DNA from: Betaproteobacteria bacterium
GTDB taxonomy: Bacteria > Pseudomonadota > Gammaproteobacteria > Burkholderiales > Burkholderiaceae_C
Reading direction: 5' to 3'
Length of the DNA: 64,000 bases
Assembly (NCBI GenBank): GCA_016716535.1
Contig: JADJWD010000002.1
Coordinates: 62,001-126,000 of the forward strand
Shown: positions 14,470-24,541 of the stretch, piece after piece
How the letters are laid out: each line of letters begins with the position of its first letter
Numbering within the stretch: the stretch's first letter is position 1
Position numbers and translations under genes: made by a program
The notes under the pieces: model-generated
Databases searched by the model: none
What the model was told of the DNA's origin: nothing
The model's input: the letters and a program-made list of their open reading frames with translations, nothing else

Positions 14470-17184
14470 TCAGACCGTGATGAATGCACGCGCCGCCGCC
14501 AGGTGCGCGACGCTGTCGGCATCGTCGGCCGCCTCGGCGACACGGGCGGCCAGCGCTTCGATCGCCAGCGCGGCGCTGTCGCGTGCCCCGTCGTCGCGGC
14601 CGAGGGCGCGACGCGCGCGCGCCAGCTCCAGCGCACACAGCCCGCGCCGCGCCAGCGTCGCGCCGGCGGTCGGCGCGGGCATCGCCAGCATCGCCTCGGC
14701 CAGCCGCGTCTCGGCTTCGGCGGCGCGGCCGGCGGCCAGCAGCGCGCGGCCCGTCTGCAGGGCAAACCAGCGCCGGCGCTGTGTCCACGTCGGCACCGCG
14801 GGGTCGTCGGCCTCGAGCGCGCGGATCAGCGCCTCGCCCTCGAGCGACACCTGTACCGCCTCGTCGACGAACCGGGCGTGCAACAGCATCAGCGTCAGGT
14901 TGCTGCGCTCGCCGGCGGCGCCCTCGCGGTAGGCCGAGTGCTGCGGCGCCAGCGCCAGCGCGCGGTCGCGCTGCCGCACGGCCTCGCGCCCTGCGGTCAC
15001 CGCGTCGGCCAGCCGGCCGAGCTTGAACAGCGCGATCTGCCGCGCGCCGGCGACGGTGCCCAGCTGGTAAGGCGCGTCGCCGTCGTCGGGCTGGTCGGCG
15101 GCCAGGCGCTCGAACTCGATGCGCGCCTCGTCGAACACGGCCAGCGCCTCCTCGGCGCGCTCGAGGCTGGCGACGAACCACGTGCACAACGCCTGCCCGA
15201 TGCCCAGCAGCACCGAGGCGAGTTCGAAGCGCAGCGCGCGGTGCGAAGCGAAGCGCGACAGCGCCGCGTGCAGCAGCCGCCGCGTGCGCCGCTGGATCGC
15301 CAGTGCCGCATCGGGCTGCCCGGCGTGGCGCGCCAGCACCGCCTGCGCACGCAGCGCGCGGCCCCACCAGACGTACAGCTCGGCGTCGTCGCGGCTGGCC
15401 GGCTCGCCGAGCGGGAACAGCACGAGCGCCCGCGCGGCGTGCACGCGCGCCTCGTCGGGGCGCTCGAGCGACAGCGAAAGCCCCGGCAGCTGCAAGTCGG
15501 CCAGCCGCGCGTGCGCCTTTGCCAGCTCGGCGGCGAGCGCGCCGTCGTGCGGCGCGAGGACGTGCAGGCGTTCGAGGTGCACGATCGATTCGGCCAGCAG
15601 CTCGGCCTTCATCTTCAGGCCCCCGGGCAGGTAGGTGGCCAGGTCTGCGTGCCGCATCAGCACGTTGCGTACGAGGCGGCCGGTCTCGGCCAGCTGCACG
15701 CGCGCCTCGTCGCGCGCGCGCGCGGCGCGGCGCGCCTGCCGGACAGCCGCGACGAGGCCGGCGCCCAACGCCGGCAGCGCCAGCAGCGCCAGCGTGGCCA
15801 GCAGCATCAGCGATACCGCCGGCACCGGGGCGGCGTCGCCCAGCCGCGCCGCTTGCGTCGCGAGCACGGCGCCGGCCAGCGCCACGGGCAGCAGCGCCAG
15901 GCCGGCGACGGCCACGGCAGAGCGGTGGCGCGCGACGAAGCGCGCCGCGACGTACGGCGCCGTGCGTGGTCGCGCCGCGACGGGCCGCTGCCCGAGGAAC
16001 GCGCGCACGTCGTCGGCGAGCGCGCGCACGCTGGCGTACCGTTCGTTCACCGCCTTGGCCAGCGCCTTCAGCACGATGGCGTCGAGGTCGCCGACCCGTT
16101 CGCGCGCGTCGACCGCGCCGGCGCGCGAGCGCACGCGGCTCGGCCGCGTCGGCGGCGCGTGCAGCACGGCGTGCAACTGCGCGGCGCGCTTTCGCGCCGC
16201 GGGCGCGGCGGCCGCGGCGGACGAGGTGATCGGCGACGCCGGCGTGCCGGTCTGCGACCCCTCTCCGGGCCCGTACGGCAGCGCGCCGGTCAACAGCACG
16301 TGCAGCAGCACGCCCAGCGAGTACACGTCACCGGCCGGCCCGGCCGCCTCGCCGCGCACCTGCTCGGGGCTGGCGTAGCCGGGCGTCAGCAGGTGCGGGC
16401 CGGGCTGTTCGCCCTCGAGGCCCGTCACCTGCGCGATGCCGAAGTCCAGCAGCTTGACCTGCCCGTCGACATCGACCAGCACGTTGGCCGGCTTCAGATC
16501 GCGGTGCAGCAGGCCCTGGCGGTGGGCGTAGTCCACCGCGTCGGCCAGTTGCAGGAACAGCGCCAGCCGCGCCGCCAGCGGCAGGCCGCGGCAGGCCTCG
16601 TCGAGCGGGCGGCCGTCCACCGCCTCCATCACGAAGTAAGGGCGCCCGTCGGGGCTGCGCCCGGCATCGAGCAGGCGCGCGATGTGCGGATGGGCCAGGC
16701 GCGCGAGTGCACGCGTCTCCTGCTCGAACAGCGCCAGCCGCGCCGCCGCGCCCGCCTCGTCGTGCCGCCAGGCGGGCAACAGCTTCACCGCGGCGCGCGC
16801 CTCGTACGCGCCGTCGTCGCGCCTCGCTTCCCACACCTCGCCCATGCCGCCGGCGCCGAGCGGCGCGACGAGGTGCCAGGCGCCCAGGCGTTGCCCGGCG
16901 AGATCGGGCGGCGCGTCCGCCGGCCAGCGCGCGGGCTGCGCCAGGAAGGCCGGCGCGGCTTCCTCGGCCTCGTGCTCGGCCAGCAGCGAAAGCACTTCGG
17001 CGCGCAGCGCCGCGTCGTCGCTCAGGCGGCCGGCCAGCGCCACGCGCTCACCGGCCGGCACGTCGAGCAGCCGCTCGAACAAGGGCTTCACGGCAGACCA
17101 CGGCGGTGGTGGGCCCGGCGGCCCATCGCGACGGGCATGAAGGCGGTCGGCTGGGCTCGGGGTGGTGGCGGTCGTCGCGGTCAT
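14470..17184 (-). CDS. Serine/threonine protein kinase with membrane and TPR-like region
   Basis: A 904-residue Hanks-type kinase. The Gly loop GAGGMG is at 110-115, the catalytic Lys at 134, HRDLKPAN at 227-234 and DFG at 247-249, so it should be active. After the kinase domain (about 105-375) come two hydrophobic helices (about 425-475), then a long helical repeat region of TPR type to the C-terminus. This matches the kinase class that accompanies an ECF sigma factor; that sigma gene is divergent, 158 bases away. The N-terminal 80 residues (FERLLDVPAGER) are typical of these proteins. It probably controls, or is controlled with, the sigma factor. Confidence 0.93.
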   Translation of the reverse strand: MTATTATTPSPADRLHARRDGPPGPPPPWSAVKPLFERLLDVPAGERVALAGRLSDDAALRAEVLSLLAEHEAEEAAPAFLAQPARWPADAPPDLAGQRLGAWHLVAPLGAGGMGEVWEARRDDGAYEARAAVKLLPAWRHDEAGAAARLALFEQETRALARLAHPHIARLLDAGRSPDGRPYFVMEAVDGRPLDEACRGLPLAARLALFLQLADAVDYAHRQGLLHRDLKPANVLVDVDGQVKLLDFGIAQVTGLEGEQPGPHLLTPGYASPEQVRGEAAGPAGDVYSLGVLLHVLLTGALPYGPGEGSQTGTPASPITSSAAAAAPAARKRAAQLHAVLHAPPTRPSRVRSRAGAVDARERVGDLDAIVLKALAKAVNERYASVRALADDVRAFLGQRPVAARPRTAPYVAARFVARHRSAVAVAGLALLPVALAGAVLATQAARLGDAAPVPAVSLMLLATLALLALPALGAGLVAAVRQARRAARARDEARVQLAETGRLVRNVLMRHADLATYLPGGLKMKAELLAESIVHLERLHVLAPHDGALAAELAKAHARLADLQLPGLSLSLERPDEARVHAARALVLFPLGEPASRDDAELYVWWGRALRAQAVLARHAGQPDAALAIQRRTRRLLHAALSRFASHRALRFELASVLLGIGQALCTWFVASLERAEEALAVFDEARIEFERLAADQPDDGDAPYQLGTVAGARQIALFKLGRLADAVTAGREAVRQRDRALALAPQHSAYREGAAGERSNLTLMLLHARFVDEAVQVSLEGEALIRALEADDPAVPTWTQRRRWFALQTGRALLAAGRAAEAETRLAEAMLAMPAPTAGATLARRGLCALELARARRALGRDDGARDSAALAIEALAARVAEAADDADSVAHLAAARAFITV

Positions 17185-17342
17185 GGGGCCCGGGCGGCAG
17201 CGTCGTGCACACATCGTACTGACGGCCGGCGGCCGCGTTGCCGCCGCCGCGGCGGCACGACTTCACGCCGGGCGCCGGCGTCGTGGCCTGCGCCGCCGCG
17301 GCCGTGCCGCGCCGCGGCGCGCTGCTGTCAGCATCGCCGATC

Positions 17343-17972
17343 GTGGAAGCACCCACCGTGAGAACACCGGCCGAGGATGCGGCGACGCAGGACATCACCG
17401 CCTGGCTGGCCCGGCTCGCCGACGAGCCCGACGCCGCCGAGCAGGTCTACCGGCTGCTCTATGACGAGCTGCACGGCGCGGCGCGACGGCAGATGCGGCG
17501 CGAGGACGCGGGCCACACGCTGTCGGCGACGGCGCTGGTCAGCGAAGCCTGGCTGCGGCTGGCGCAGCAGCAGCGCACGCGCTGGCAAAGCCGCGGCCAC
17601 TTCGTCGCGGTGGCCAGCACGATCATGCGGCGCATCCTTGTCGACCATGCGCTGGCCCGGCGCGCCGCCAAGCGCGCCGCGCCGCTGCAGACGTTGTCCA
17701 CGACGCTGGCCGAGCGCCACGGCGACGCGCCCGACACCGACGTGGTGGCGCTGCACGAGGCGCTGCTGGCGCTGGCCGAGCACGACGAACGCGCCGCGCG
17801 CGTCGTCGAGTTGAAGTTCTTCGGCGGGCTGGAGGTCGAGGAGATCGCCCAGACGCTGGCCGTCTCGCCGGCGACCGTGAAGCGCGACTGGGCGCTGGCG
17901 CGCGCGTGGCTCAGGCGCGAGTTGGGCGGCGCGGCGGCCGGGCCGGACGCCGCGGAAACGCGTTCGGGCTGA
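17343..17972 (+). CDS. ECF-type RNA polymerase sigma factor
   Basis: A 209-residue sigma-70 family protein of the ECF/TIGR02999 type. The region 2 segment includes YRLLYDELHGAARRQMRR and MRRILVDHALARRAAKR; region 4 contains VEEIAQTLAVSPATVKRDW, a helix-turn-helix. A GTG at 17343 gives the best N-terminus, since the open frame upstream reads as low-complexity sequence; another GTG lies at 17358. It is divergent from the Ser/Thr kinase gene, and the two are commonly paired. Target promoters cannot be deduced here. Confidence 0.9.
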   Translation: MEAPTVRTPAEDAATQDITAWLARLADEPDAAEQVYRLLYDELHGAARRQMRREDAGHTLSATALVSEAWLRLAQQQRTRWQSRGHFVAVASTIMRRILVDHALARRAAKRAAPLQTLSTTLAERHGDAPDTDVVALHEALLALAEHDERAARVVELKFFGGLEVEEIAQTLAVSPATVKRDWALARAWLRRELGGAAAGPDAAETRSG

Positions 17973-17982
17973 AGACCCCGGC

Positions 17983-19359
17983 CTACTTGGCCAGCAACCG
18001 GTTCACCGTGTCGATATCGGCCGGCGCCAGCTGGCCCGACGCCTGGCGCAGCCGCAGGCCGCCGACGAGCACGTCGTAGCGCGCGCGCGCCAGGTCGGCC
18101 TGCGTCGCGAACAGCTGCGTCTGCGCGTTCAGCACGTCGAGGTTGACGCGCACGCCGACGCGGTAGCCGAGTTGCGTGGCTTCCAGCGCGAGCTTCGACG
18201 ACGCCTCGGCCGCTTCGAGCGCGGCGACGCGCGCCTGGCCCGACTGCACGCCGAAGAACGCGACGCGCGTGCCCTGCGCGACGCCGCGCCGCGCCGCGGC
18301 GAGGTCCTGCCGCGCCTTCTCTTCGAGCGACAGCGTTTCCGAGATGCGGTTGCCGGTGGCGCCGCCGGTGTACAGCGGCATGTTGAACTGCAAGCCGATC
18401 GAGCCGACGCGCCAGCTGCCCGGCAGGCTGTTCGGGTAGCGGCCGCTGTAGCGGTTGGCGCCGAGCGAGGCGACGGCGTCGAGCGTCGGGCTCTCGGCGG
18501 CCTTCGCGCGCTCGACCTCGAGCGTGGCGATGTCCAGGCCGGCCTGCGCGCGGCGGATCGTCGGGTGCTGCTGGTCGGCGCTGCCGACCCACGCCTCGGG
18601 GTCGGTGGGCGCCAGCGGCGGCAGCGGCAGCGGCACGGCGATCGGCCGCGGCGCGACGCCGCTCTTACCGACCAGCTGGTCCAGCGCGATGCGCTTGGCG
18701 CGCAGGTCGTTGTCGGCGGCGATCTCCTGCGCGCTGGCGAGGTCGAAGCGCGCCTGCGCCTCGCGCGTGTCGGTGATCGTCGCGGTGCCGACCTCGAAGT
18801 TGCGCTTGGCCGAGGCGAGCTGCTCGGTGATCGCGGCCTTGCTGGCGCGCGTCGTCGCCAGCGTGTCCTGCGCCGCCAGCACGTCGAAGTAGGCAGCGGC
18901 GACACGCACGATCAGGTCCTGTTCGGCGGCCTCCAGTTCGGCCTTGGAGAGCTCGAGCGCACGCCGCGCCTGCGCCTGCGTGGCGTCGTTGGCGCGGTTG
19001 ATCAGCGGCATGCGGCCCTGCAGCGAGGCCGACAGCGTGTTGCTGTCGCCGGTGGGCCCGATCGGCGGGTTCAGCGTGTTGCTGCTGGCGCCGGCCGTCG
19101 CGGCGACGTTCGGGCGGCTCAGCGCATCGGCCTGCGCGGCGCGGTACTCGGCCGACTGCGCCTGCGCGCGCGCCGCGAGATACGTCGCATCGAAGGCGCG
19201 CGCGGCCTCGTACAGCTCTTGCAGCGACTGCGCCTGCGCGCCGCTGGCGATCAGTCCGAGCAGGGCGGCCGCCGCAGCAGCGAGCGGCTTGAAGCGGGTG
19301 ATCGGCAGGCGGCGCGGCGCGGCTTGGCGGCCGGGGCTCGTGGTGGCTGGCACGGGCAT
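17983..19359 (-). CDS. tolC: TolC-family outer-membrane efflux channel
   Basis: A 458-residue outer-membrane channel protein with a signal peptide ending at QAQS (about 43-45) and two copies of the coiled-coil/beta-strand repeat typical of TolC (SLQELYEAARAFDATYLAARAQ; RAQAGLDIATLEVERAKA). The C-terminal half has the usual GLRLRQASGQL motif. It is the last gene of the RND efflux group and follows the isoaspartate methyltransferase gene by 12 bases. It would form the outer-membrane exit duct for the pump encoded upstream. Confidence 0.93.
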   Translation of the reverse strand: MPVPATTSPGRQAAPRRLPITRFKPLAAAAAALLGLIASGAQAQSLQELYEAARAFDATYLAARAQAQSAEYRAAQADALSRPNVAATAGASSNTLNPPIGPTGDSNTLSASLQGRMPLINRANDATQAQARRALELSKAELEAAEQDLIVRVAAAYFDVLAAQDTLATTRASKAAITEQLASAKRNFEVGTATITDTREAQARFDLASAQEIAADNDLRAKRIALDQLVGKSGVAPRPIAVPLPLPPLAPTDPEAWVGSADQQHPTIRRAQAGLDIATLEVERAKAAESPTLDAVASLGANRYSGRYPNSLPGSWRVGSIGLQFNMPLYTGGATGNRISETLSLEEKARQDLAAARRGVAQGTRVAFFGVQSGQARVAALEAAEASSKLALEATQLGYRVGVRVNLDVLNAQTQLFATQADLARARYDVLVGGLRLRQASGQLAPADIDTVNRLLAK

Positions 19360-19371
19360 GAGACTCCTCGA

Positions 19372-20055
19372 TCAGAACGAAAAACGTGTCGGTTCGGCGA
19401 ACCCGAGCAGCCGCGGCGCGACGGTGTCGAACAGGTCGCGCGCGGCCGCGGCATGCGCGGCGCCGCCGGTGAAGAGGCGCGCCACCATCACCGGCTCGTC
19501 GCCGACGATGGCGACGAGGCGCCCGCCGGGCTTGAGTTGATCGAACAACGCCGCGGGCACCTCGGCCACCGAGCCCGACAGCACGATGGCGTCGAACGGC
19601 CCCTCGGCCGCGAGGCCGCGCGCGCCGGTGGCGGCATCGACTTCGTGCACGGTGGCATTGAGCACGCCGTTGCGGCGCAGCGCCTCGCGCGCCATGCGCG
19701 CAAGTTCGGGCCGGCACTCGAGCGTGTGCACGTGCATGGCGCGGTGCGCCAAGAGCGCGGCCATGAAGCCCGAGCCGGTGCCGATCTCGAGCACCTTCTC
19801 GTGCCGTTGCAGGCGCAGCTCCTGCAGGATGCGCGCCTCGACCTTCGGCTCGAGCATGCAGGCGCCTTCGGCCTGCGCCTGCGCGCCGGGCACGAGCGGC
19901 ACCTGCGTGTCGACGAAGGCGAGGGCCCGATACGCGGCGGGCACGAAGTCCTCGCGCCGCATCGTCGACAGCAGTTCCAGCACCGCCGGGTCGAGCACAT
20001 CCCACGGGCGGATCTGCTGCTCGATCATGTTGAAGCGGGCGAGTTCGGTGTTCAT
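19372..20055 (-). CDS. pcm: Protein-L-isoaspartate O-methyltransferase
   Basis: A 227-residue SAM-dependent methyltransferase of the PIMT family, which repairs isoaspartyl damage in aged proteins. The family start MIEQQIRPWDVLD is at 10-22, the SAM-binding VLEIGTGSGF at 88-97, and later segments (FDAIVLSG, LKPGGRLVAIVG) fit. It lies between the RND pump gene and tolC on the same strand; pcm-tolC adjacency is common in beta-proteobacteria and need not mean a role in efflux. Confidence 0.92.
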   Translation of the reverse strand: MNTELARFNMIEQQIRPWDVLDPAVLELLSTMRREDFVPAAYRALAFVDTQVPLVPGAQAQAEGACMLEPKVEARILQELRLQRHEKVLEIGTGSGFMAALLAHRAMHVHTLECRPELARMAREALRRNGVLNATVHEVDAATGARGLAAEGPFDAIVLSGSVAEVPAALFDQLKPGGRLVAIVGDEPVMVARLFTGGAAHAAAARDLFDTVAPRLLGFAEPTRFSF

Positions 20056-20124
20056 GGCGGGGTCGGAAGGCGATGAGCGCGTGGGCGCGCGAGTGTTGTT
20101 CGGTGGCGCAAAGCGGGCGGAATT

Positions 20125-23100
20125 CTAGGTCGTGGGGTGGGCGGCGGCTTGCGGTGGCGCAACCGGGCGCCGCACGCGCCGGCGCGCCCAGGCCGCGAGG
20201 TCGTCGAGCCAGCAGTAGATGACCGGCACCACCACCAGCGTCAGCAGCGACGAGGTGATGACGCCGCCGATCACCGCCTGGCCCATCGGCGCGCGCTGCT
20301 CGGCGCCTTCGCTCAGCGCGAAGGCCAGCGGCACCATGCCGAAGACCATCGCCAGCGTCGTCATCAGGATCGGCCGCAAGCGCACGCGCGCCGCGTGCAG
20401 CAGCGCCTCGGTGCGCTCCATGCCTTCGGCGCGCGACCGGATCGCAAAGTCGACGAGCAGGATGGCGTTCTTCGTCACCAGCCCCATCAGCATGACGATG
20501 CCAATGATCGAGAACATGTTCAGCGTGCTGCGGAAGGCCAGCAGCGCCAGCACGACGCCGATCAACGTCAGCGGCAGCGAGCTCATCAGCGCCAGCGGCT
20601 GCAGGAAGCTCTTGAACTGGCTGGCGAGGATCATGTAGATGAACACGACGGCCAGCGCCAGCGCGCCCACCGCGTAGGTGAACGACTCCTGCATGTTCTT
20701 CGTGCTGCCGCCGAAGACAAAGCGGTATCCCGGCGGGAAGGCGGTGTCGTTCAACACGCGGCGGATGTCGTCGGCCACCTCGCCGGTGCTGCGGCCGAGC
20801 GCGTTGGCGTCGATGTTGATCTCGCGGTTGAGATCGCGGCGGTTGATCTGGTTCGGCCCGGTGCCCGGGCGCAGTTCGGCCACTTGCGCGAGGCGCACGG
20901 TGCGTACGCTGCCGTCGGGGTTGGACAACACGAGCGGCAGGTTCGCCAGGTCCCCCGGTGCGTCGCGGTGCTCGGGCGCCAGGCGCAGCCGCACGTCGTA
21001 GTTCTGGCCGTCGCTGGCGCGCCAGCTGCCGACGCTGATGCCGGCCACCAGCGTGCGCAGCGTCGCGGCGACGGTGTTGACGTTCAGGCCCAGGTCGGCG
21101 GCGGCGTCGCGCTTCACGTCCACGGCGAGCGTCGGCTTGTCGGGCTTGAGCGTGCTGTCCAGGTCGACGAGGCCGGGGATTGCGGCGAGGCGCGCCATGA
21201 TGCCGCGCGCCAGCCGCTCGAGCTCGCCGAGGTCGTCGCCTTGCAGCGAGAACGCGATGCTCTTGCCGCCGCCGAGGTCGGTGACGCCGAGATTCGTCAC
21301 CGTGATGCCGGGGATGCGCGCGAGCCGCTCGCGCAACTCGGGCGCCAACTGGTCGACGCTCTTCGCGCGCTGGTCGCGGTCCACGAGGCGCACGTAGACG
21401 ATGCCGTACATCTTGCCCTGCGCGAAGCCGGCGTTGACGGTGGTGACGGTGTGGCGCACCTCGGGCAGCTCGCGCAGTGCGGCGTCGATCTGGCGCGCGC
21501 GCTGCTCGGTGACTTCGAGCGCGCTGCCCACCGGCGTGTAGAAGTTGATCTGCGTCTCGCTGAAGTCGGCCTTCGGCACGAACTCCTTGCCGAGCGCGCC
21601 GGTGAGCACGATCGCCAGCACGAAGCTCGCCGCGGCGATGCCCACGGTGGCGAGCTTGTGCGCGAGCGACCAGCCGAGGATCGCCTGGTAGCGGTCGGCG
21701 AGCCAGTCCTGGAAGTGGTCGAAGGCGCCGGTGACGCGGCCGATCGTCTTGTCGTACAGCGTCTCGGGGCGGTCCTGCCAGCGGTGGTGCGCCTGAGGGT
21801 CGTGCCAGACGCTGGACAGCATCGGATCGAGCGTGAAGCTGACGAACATCGAGATCAGCACCGCCGCGACGATGGTGATGCCGAACTCGTGGAAGAACTT
21901 GCCGACGATGCCGCCCATGAAGCCGATCGGCAGGAACACCGCGACGATCGACAGCGTCGTCGCCAGCACGGCCAGGCCGATCTCGTCGGTGCCGGCGAGC
22001 GCCGCCTCGCGCGGGCTCTTGCCCATCTGCACGTGGCGCACGATGTTCTCGCGCACGACGATCGCGTCGTCGATCAACAAGCCCACGCACAGGCTCAGCG
22101 CCATCAGCGTGATGCCGTTGATCGTGAAGCCGAACCAGTACATGAAGAGGAACGAGCCGATCAGCGCGATCGGCAGCGTGAGCCCCGTGATGACGGTGCT
22201 GCGCCAGGAGTTCAGGAACAGGAAGACGATCAGCACCGTCAGCGCCGCGCCTTCGATGAGCGTGCGCTGCACGTTGGCCACCGAGACGCGGATCGAGCGC
22301 GAGTTGTCGCGGTTGACCTCGGTCTTCATGCCCTTGGGCACGAGCGGTTGCGCGTCGGCGAGTGCACGCGCGAGGCCGTCGACGACGGCGATCGTGTTCT
22401 CGCCCTGGCTTTTTTGCACCGACAACAGCACCGTGCGCTGGCCGTTGTAGAGCGCGAGGCTTTCCAGCTCCTGCGGGCCGTCGACGACCTCGGCCACCTG
22501 GCCCAGGCGCACGACGGTGGAGGTTCCCCCCGTGGCCGCCTTGCGCGCGACGACGATGTCGCGGAAGTCGCGCGGTGCGGCCAGCCGCGCGTTCACCTGC
22601 ACGACGCGCTCCTGCTCACGCGAGCGCAGCGTGCCGAGCGGCGCCTCCTGGTTCTCGCTGCGCAGCGCCGCGGCGACCTGATCGACGGTGACGCCGAAGG
22701 CCTCCATCGCCGCGGGCTTCAACTGGATGCCGATCTCGCGCGCGACGCCGCCGACGACGCTGACCGCGCCGACGCCGCGCACGTTCTCCAGGCGCTTTTG
22801 CAGCACCTGGGCGGCCCAGGTGGTGAGCTGCTGCGGCGTGACGCCGGGCTCGGTGGCGAGCACGGCAACGTTGAAGATCGGCTGGCTCGCCGGGTCGAAG
22901 CGCGAGATGCGCGGCTCCTTGACCTCCTCGCGCAACAGCGGGCGGATTGCCGCGACCTTCTCGCGCACGTCCTCGGCCGCCTTGCGGCCGTCGACATCGA
23001 GGTTGAACTCGATGATCGTCAGCGAGCTGCCCTCGTAGCTGCGCGAGTACAGCGAGCTGATGCCGGCGACGGTGTTGACCGCCTCCTCGACCTTCTTCGT

Positions 23101-23289
23101 GACCTCGGCCTCGACGATCTCGGGGCTGGCGCCGGGGTACTCCATCACGACGACGACGGTCGGAATGTCGATGTTCGGGAACTGGTCGATCGCCAGGCGC
23201 TGGTAGCTGAAGAGGCCCAGCACGACGAAGGCGAGCATCACCATCACGGCCAGCACCGGGTTGGCGATGGAGATGCGGGTGAACCACAT
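20125..23289 (-). CDS. RND-type multidrug efflux inner-membrane pump
   Basis: A 1054-residue AcrB/MexB-type (HAE1) transporter with the expected length, twelve membrane helices in two halves and large periplasmic loops. The proton-relay aspartate pair is present in GLLIDDAIVVREN near residues 400-410. The N-terminus MWFTRISIANPVLAVMVMLAF and the motif GGIVGKFFHEFG fit the family. It exports hydrophobic or amphipathic compounds using the proton gradient, together with the adaptor gene upstream and TolC downstream. The gap to the adaptor gene is 31 bases. Confidence 0.95.
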   Translation of the reverse strand: MWFTRISIANPVLAVMVMLAFVVLGLFSYQRLAIDQFPNIDIPTVVVVMEYPGASPEIVEAEVTKKVEEAVNTVAGISSLYSRSYEGSSLTIIEFNLDVDGRKAAEDVREKVAAIRPLLREEVKEPRISRFDPASQPIFNVAVLATEPGVTPQQLTTWAAQVLQKRLENVRGVGAVSVVGGVAREIGIQLKPAAMEAFGVTVDQVAAALRSENQEAPLGTLRSREQERVVQVNARLAAPRDFRDIVVARKAATGGTSTVVRLGQVAEVVDGPQELESLALYNGQRTVLLSVQKSQGENTIAVVDGLARALADAQPLVPKGMKTEVNRDNSRSIRVSVANVQRTLIEGAALTVLIVFLFLNSWRSTVITGLTLPIALIGSFLFMYWFGFTINGITLMALSLCVGLLIDDAIVVRENIVRHVQMGKSPREAALAGTDEIGLAVLATTLSIVAVFLPIGFMGGIVGKFFHEFGITIVAAVLISMFVSFTLDPMLSSVWHDPQAHHRWQDRPETLYDKTIGRVTGAFDHFQDWLADRYQAILGWSLAHKLATVGIAAASFVLAIVLTGALGKEFVPKADFSETQINFYTPVGSALEVTEQRARQIDAALRELPEVRHTVTTVNAGFAQGKMYGIVYVRLVDRDQRAKSVDQLAPELRERLARIPGITVTNLGVTDLGGGKSIAFSLQGDDLGELERLARGIMARLAAIPGLVDLDSTLKPDKPTLAVDVKRDAAADLGLNVNTVAATLRTLVAGISVGSWRASDGQNYDVRLRLAPEHRDAPGDLANLPLVLSNPDGSVRTVRLAQVAELRPGTGPNQINRRDLNREINIDANALGRSTGEVADDIRRVLNDTAFPPGYRFVFGGSTKNMQESFTYAVGALALAVVFIYMILASQFKSFLQPLALMSSLPLTLIGVVLALLAFRSTLNMFSIIGIVMLMGLVTKNAILLVDFAIRSRAEGMERTEALLHAARVRLRPILMTTLAMVFGMVPLAFALSEGAEQRAPMGQAVIGGVITSSLLTLVVVPVIYCWLDDLAAWARRRVRRPVAPPQAAAHPTT

Positions 23290-23320
23290 GGGCTAGGTGG
23301 CGCGCGGCGTCAGTGCTCCG

Positions 23321-24541
23321 TCAGCGCGACGCGGCTGGCGCCGCGGTCACGGCCGCCGCGCCCGCGGCTGCCGACGTGGTGCCCGACGGCAACGTCAGCC
23401 GCGTGCCGCCGCGCAGGTTGCCCACCGTGCCGCGCAGCACGATCTCGCCACTGGCCACGCCGCGTCTGATCTCGATGGCCGGTTCGACCGGCGTGCTGGC
23501 GCCGAACGCCGCATCACCGCGCTCGCCGATCTCGACGACCCGCTCGACGGCGACGCCGTCGGCGACCACGACGACGTACGGCCGGCTCTGGTCGTGCCGC
23601 AGCGCCGACGCGGGCACGACGAGCGCGGGGCGCCGCTGCAGTTGCACCGTCGCGCGGCCGAAGAGCCCCTGGCGCAGCCCCGCGTGCGCGGCCAGCCGCA
23701 GGTAGGCCATCACCGTGCGCGTGCCGGCGTTGGCGCTCGGGTTGATGCGTTCGACGCGCGCGGCCACCGGCTCGGTGAGGCCATCGATCGCCACGCGCGC
23801 CGGCTGGCCGACGCGCAGCGCCGTCACGTCCTCGGGCGCGACGGCCGCTTCGAGCTCGATCGCCGAGAGGTCGACGATCTCGACGAGGCGCGTGTCGACG
23901 CTGACCCGCTCGCCCGGCTGCACGAGCCGCTGCGCGACGAGGCCGGCGATCGGCGCGCGCACCTCGCCGTCCTTCACCGCCTTGCGCGCGATCTCGGCGG
24001 CGGCGCGCGCGGCCTGCAGCGCCGCGCGCGCGGCGGCGGCGTTGCTGACCGACGTGTCCAGCGCGTTGCGCGAGATGAAGCCCTGGTCGACGAGCGCCTG
24101 GTTGTTGGCGAGCGTCCGCTCGGCGATGTCGAGCTGCGCCTGCGCGCTCTTGGCCTGGTCTTCGGCCTGGCGCAGCCGCCAGTCGTACTCGGTGGTGTCG
24201 AGCTGGCCGAGCAGCTGCCCGGCGGCGACGCGGTCGCCTTCGCGCACCGCGAGGCTCTTCAGCTCGGCGGCGACGCGCGCCTTGACGAACGCGCTGTGCA
24301 CGGCCTTCAGCCCGCCGCTGATGGCCAGCGTGCGCGCCAGCTCGATCGTCTCGGCGCGAACGAAGTCGGAGGCGGCCAGCTCGACGGCCTGGGCCGGCGC
24401 GGCAGGGGCGCTCGCGGATTTGCTCGCGGTCGCGCGCGGCGCACCGGTGCCGCCTGGCTTGCGGACGAGCGCCATGCCGACGGCGCCCAGCACCACCAGC
24501 GCGGCCACCGCGGCGGCCAGCCAGCGTGCGCGGCGGCTCAT
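23321..24541 (-). CDS. RND efflux periplasmic adaptor (membrane fusion protein)
   Basis: A 406-residue membrane fusion protein. One N-terminal helix (about 8-26) anchors it; the biotinyl-lipoyl halves are seen around AVREGDRVAAGQLLGQLD and GEVRAPIAGLVAQRLVQPGERV, separated by a coiled-coil hairpin (QAEDQAKSAQAQLDIAE). Beta-barrel and membrane-proximal domains follow. The ATG at 24541 overlaps the tetR stop by 4 bases. It bridges the pump and TolC. Substrate specificity is not evident. Confidence 0.94.
   Translation of the reverse strand: MSRRARWLAAAVAALVVLGAVGMALVRKPGGTGAPRATASKSASAPAAPAQAVELAASDFVRAETIELARTLAISGGLKAVHSAFVKARVAAELKSLAVREGDRVAAGQLLGQLDTTEYDWRLRQAEDQAKSAQAQLDIAERTLANNQALVDQGFISRNALDTSVSNAAAARAALQAARAAAEIARKAVKDGEVRAPIAGLVAQRLVQPGERVSVDTRLVEIVDLSAIELEAAVAPEDVTALRVGQPARVAIDGLTEPVAARVERINPSANAGTRTVMAYLRLAAHAGLRQGLFGRATVQLQRRPALVVPASALRHDQSRPYVVVVADGVAVERVVEIGERGDAAFGASTPVEPAIEIRRGVASGEIVLRGTVGNLRGGTRLTLPSGTTSAAAGAAAVTAAPAASR

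Noticed and set aside
14077..17361. 1094-codon open frame antisense to the Ser/Thr kinase
   Set aside because: The kinase on the minus strand has all catalytic motifs; the opposite frame is its shadow.
20137..23469. 1110-codon open frame antisense to the RND pump
   Set aside because: The minus-strand frame is a clear AcrB-type pump; the plus-strand frame is low-complexity Arg/His/Asp sequence with no motif.
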